Shown: positions 41,400 to 42,968 of the stretch, one piece after another
Layout: each line of letters begins with the position of its first letter
How positions within the stretch are numbered: the stretch's first letter is position 1
Assembly (NCBI GenBank): GCA_040393065.1
Contig: JBEBUW010000027.1
Span: 1 to 42,968, forward strand
Direction: 5' to 3'
Source: JACCWM01 sp040393065
GTDB lineage: Bacteria > Myxococcota_A > Bradymonadia > Bradymonadales > Bradymonadaceae
Length of the DNA: 42,968 nucleotides
Position numbers and translations under genes: made by a program
The notes under the pieces: generated by a model
What the model saw: only the letters and a program-made list of their open reading frames with translations
What the model was told of the DNA's origin: nothing
Database searches by the model: none

Positions 41400-42695
41400 A
41401 TGGTTGTAGAAGAAAAAAGCGCCATTGAACTTGATGAGGAAATGGCAAAGTCTGAAACAAAGCAAGTTGAGGGGAAAGAGCGAGAGAAAGTAGATGAGCA
41501 GACTGCCATTGCGTTTATCTTGACGTTAGGCCGGGCTTTGCATGCGTATGGGACGCCGGCGCATCGGCTGGAAGACGCGCTCAATCAGATGTCGAAACGG
41601 CTGGGGCTTGAAGGACAGTTTTTGTCGATGCCGACTTCGATTCTTGCTGGATTTGGGCCGCTGGGGTCTCAACAGGCGAGTTTGATTCGGGTTGAGCCAG
41701 GGGAAGTAGATCTGGGCAAGATGGCCCGGCTTGATGAGGTAACGGTCCAGGTGGTTCACGGGGAACTGTCGATCGCTGAGGGGATTCGGCGAATCGACGA
41801 GATCAATGCAGATCCGCCAATTTATGGGCCTGTGCTTAGCGTGCTTGGCTATGCATTGACTTCGGCGGCGGTGTCAGTGTTCTTCGGCGGGCATTTGCGA
41901 GAGATTCTAGTTTCCGGAGTGATTGGCACGTTGATTGGTGTGATGGCTGAGCTATCGCAACGCTGGGAAGCTTTGAAGCGAATTTATGTGCCGCTGGCGG
42001 CCTTTTTTGCGTCCTTGTTGGCGGTGTTTGCGGGAGCGGTGCTTTCACCGGTGTCGGTGTATGTGCCGACCGTTGCAGGGCTGATTATTTTGTTGCCAGG
42101 ACTGACGTTGACGATTGCGATGACGGAGCTTGCGACGCTGAACCTGGTTTCGGGCGGGGCGCGCTTGACGCACACCATGATCGTGTTTTTGCAGATGGCT
42201 TTTGGTGTCGCTGCGGGATTGCGGATTGGGGAGTTGTTGGTGGGCAATGTGGCGCAGCCAACGCCGGGCATTTTGCCGGCCTGGGTGCAGTGGGGAGCGT
42301 TGTTCATTGTTTCGGGTGCGTTCGGATTGCTGTTCCGCGTGCGAGCCAAGGATATGGGATGGATGGTTCTGGCGGCAGTTCTGGCTTTTGGGAGTGCACG
42401 GCTTGGTTCTGTATGGCTCGGCGTGGAGTTGGGCGCCTTTTTGGGGGCACTGACTGCGGGGATGGGTAGCAATGTTTATGCGCGCGTGCTGGATCGGCCT
42501 GCGGCAGTGTTGATTATGCCCGGGATTATCATGCTGGTGCCGGGAAGTATTGGTTTCCGTAGCGTTTCGTATTTGATCGAGCAGGATGTGATTACGGGAA
42601 TTGAAACAGCGATTATGATGACGATGATTGCGGCTGCGATCGTGTCAGGATTGCTGCTGGCAAACCGTGTAATTCCGCCGCGTAAGGCGTTGTGA
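41400..42695 (+). CDS. Threonine/serine exporter family protein (ThrE)
   Basis: A 431-residue inner-membrane protein. A charged N-terminal ~40 residues precedes the ThrE N-domain (IAFILTLGRALHAYGTPAHRLEDAL, then VQVVHGELSIAEGIRRIDEI). Some ten hydrophobic helices follow, including VYVPTVAGLIILLPGLTLTIAMTEL and, in the last third, GMGSNVYARV and IMPGIIMLVPGSIGFRS. This is the fused two-domain (ThrE plus ThrE_2) form known for efflux of threonine and serine in corynebacteria; the substrate here is inferred. It is divergent from the AmgK-like gene. The last codons lie within an 18 bp tandem repeat. Confidence 0.88.
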   Translation: MVVEEKSAIELDEEMAKSETKQVEGKEREKVDEQTAIAFILTLGRALHAYGTPAHRLEDALNQMSKRLGLEGQFLSMPTSILAGFGPLGSQQASLIRVEPGEVDLGKMARLDEVTVQVVHGELSIAEGIRRIDEINADPPIYGPVLSVLGYALTSAAVSVFFGGHLREILVSGVIGTLIGVMAELSQRWEALKRIYVPLAAFFASLLAVFAGAVLSPVSVYVPTVAGLIILLPGLTLTIAMTELATLNLVSGGARLTHTMIVFLQMAFGVAAGLRIGELLVGNVAQPTPGILPAWVQWGALFIVSGAFGLLFRVRAKDMGWMVLAAVLAFGSARLGSVWLGVELGAFLGALTAGMGSNVYARVLDRPAAVLIMPGIIMLVPGSIGFRSVSYLIEQDVITGIETAIMMTMIAAAIVSGLLLANRVIPPRKAL

Positions 42696-42752
42696 GCACG
42701 TAAGGCGTTGTGAGCACGTAAGGTGTGGTGAATGTGTGAGGCGTTGTAAATG
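42681..42752. repeat. 18 bp tandem repeat at end of ThrE gene
   Basis: Four 18 bp units: 42681-42698 and 42699-42716 are identical (CGTAAGGCGTTGTGAGCA), and 42717-42734 and 42735-42752 are degenerate. The first unit contains the ThrE stop codon, so the repeat arose by copying the gene's 3' end. Confidence 0.85.
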
Positions 42753-42888
42753 AGAATTTTCTGGCCAGGAGCTGGCAAGGCTGGCCGATTATTATTTTTT
42801 TCAATGGCATGAGAATTTTTTAGGCCAGGAAGTTTCTGGACCGCTCAGAACGCCTCAATTTCTGAAATTTTCTATAAATTCAGAAATT
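42750..42888. repeat. AT-rich direct and inverted repeats
   Basis: A direct repeat starting ATGAGAATTTT and ending GGCCAGGA occurs at 42750-42770 and 42809-42830. A perfect 10 bp inverted repeat AATTTCTGAA / TTCAGAAATT (42857-42866, 42879-42888) follows. No gene is seen from 42696 to the window end. The inverted repeat could be a weak terminator for ThrE. Confidence 0.6.
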
Positions 42889-42968
42889 TTCTGCCAGAAT
42901 TTTTGCGCACTTGAGCCTCGTCACTGCAAAATTTTTCTACTTTTTTTGCCGCCTGCTCATGCGCCTCC

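Overview
The window is ordinary-looking bacterial chromosome of moderate GC content, densely packed with genes on both strands. It contains no rRNA, no tRNA I could recognise, no insertion sequence, no phage genes and no convincing CRISPR array. The gene content suggests a Gram-negative, heterotrophic bacterium. There are two lipoproteins, two predicted outer-membrane barrels, SulP, HisS, PrmC and SSB. A eukaryote-like kynurenine route (kynurenine 3-monooxygenase, kynureninase, 3-hydroxyanthranilate dioxygenase), a SpoIID-like protein in a probable non-sporulator, a lipoprotein with a CxxxxCH haem motif and TPR-rich proteins all fit the Myxococcota/Bradymonadales-like part of the old Deltaproteobacteria. 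That placement is inference from gene content, not a phylogenetic result.

Layout. 1-178: minisatellite of about 41 bp units. 361-3917 (+): SpoIID-like protein, Rieske ferredoxin, class II HMG-CoA reductase, then a strong terminator. 4016-7615 (-): a TPR-dynamin GTPase fusion followed by a lipoprotein. 7913-8362 (+): ssb. 8491-9990 (-): SulP anion transporter. 10484-12924 (+): TetR regulator, etfB, etfA, with a palindromic operator candidate upstream. 13232-15447 (+): unknown protein, 3-hydroxyanthranilate 3,4-dioxygenase, kynurenine-formamidase-like cyclase. 15454-16918 (-): haem-motif lipoprotein and predicted barrel. 17139-19858 (+): prmC, a small 2Fe-2S ferredoxin, and an unusual HhH / basic linker / zinc ribbon / methyltransferase fusion. 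19960-23505 (-): HTH-receiver regulator, then a pssA, acyltransferase, SDR operon. 23617-24612 (+): GNAT. 24728-29659 (-): TPR protein with a small acidic partner, acyl-CoA carboxyltransferase, methylglutaconyl-CoA-hydratase-like enzyme, small outer-membrane protein. 29942-35539 (+): a Fic-fold protein with a destroyed catalytic motif, ribA, fadJ, fadI. 35536-38141 (-): kynU and kmo. 38357-42695: chaB (+), amgK-like kinase and hisS (-), ThrE exporter (+). 42681-42968: short tandem and inverted repeats.

How the genes work together. The main metabolic theme is acyl-CoA and amino-acid catabolism. FadJ and FadI carry out beta-oxidation, EtfBA takes up the acyl-CoA dehydrogenase electrons, and the carboxyltransferase plus AUH-like hydratase fit leucine breakdown. 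Tryptophan breakdown is encoded in two separated pieces, which together could convert N-formylkynurenine to the quinolinate precursor; no tryptophan dioxygenase is present here. HMG-CoA reductase feeds or drains mevalonate. PssA, the acyltransferase and the SDR form a membrane-lipid operon.

I found no single large new system. The best items for follow-up are the catalytically degenerate Fic protein, the HhH-methyltransferase fusion, the TPR-dynamin protein, the exact 84 bp duplication inside the AmgK-like kinase, the palindromic operator in front of tetR-etfBA, and the structured minisatellite at the left edge.
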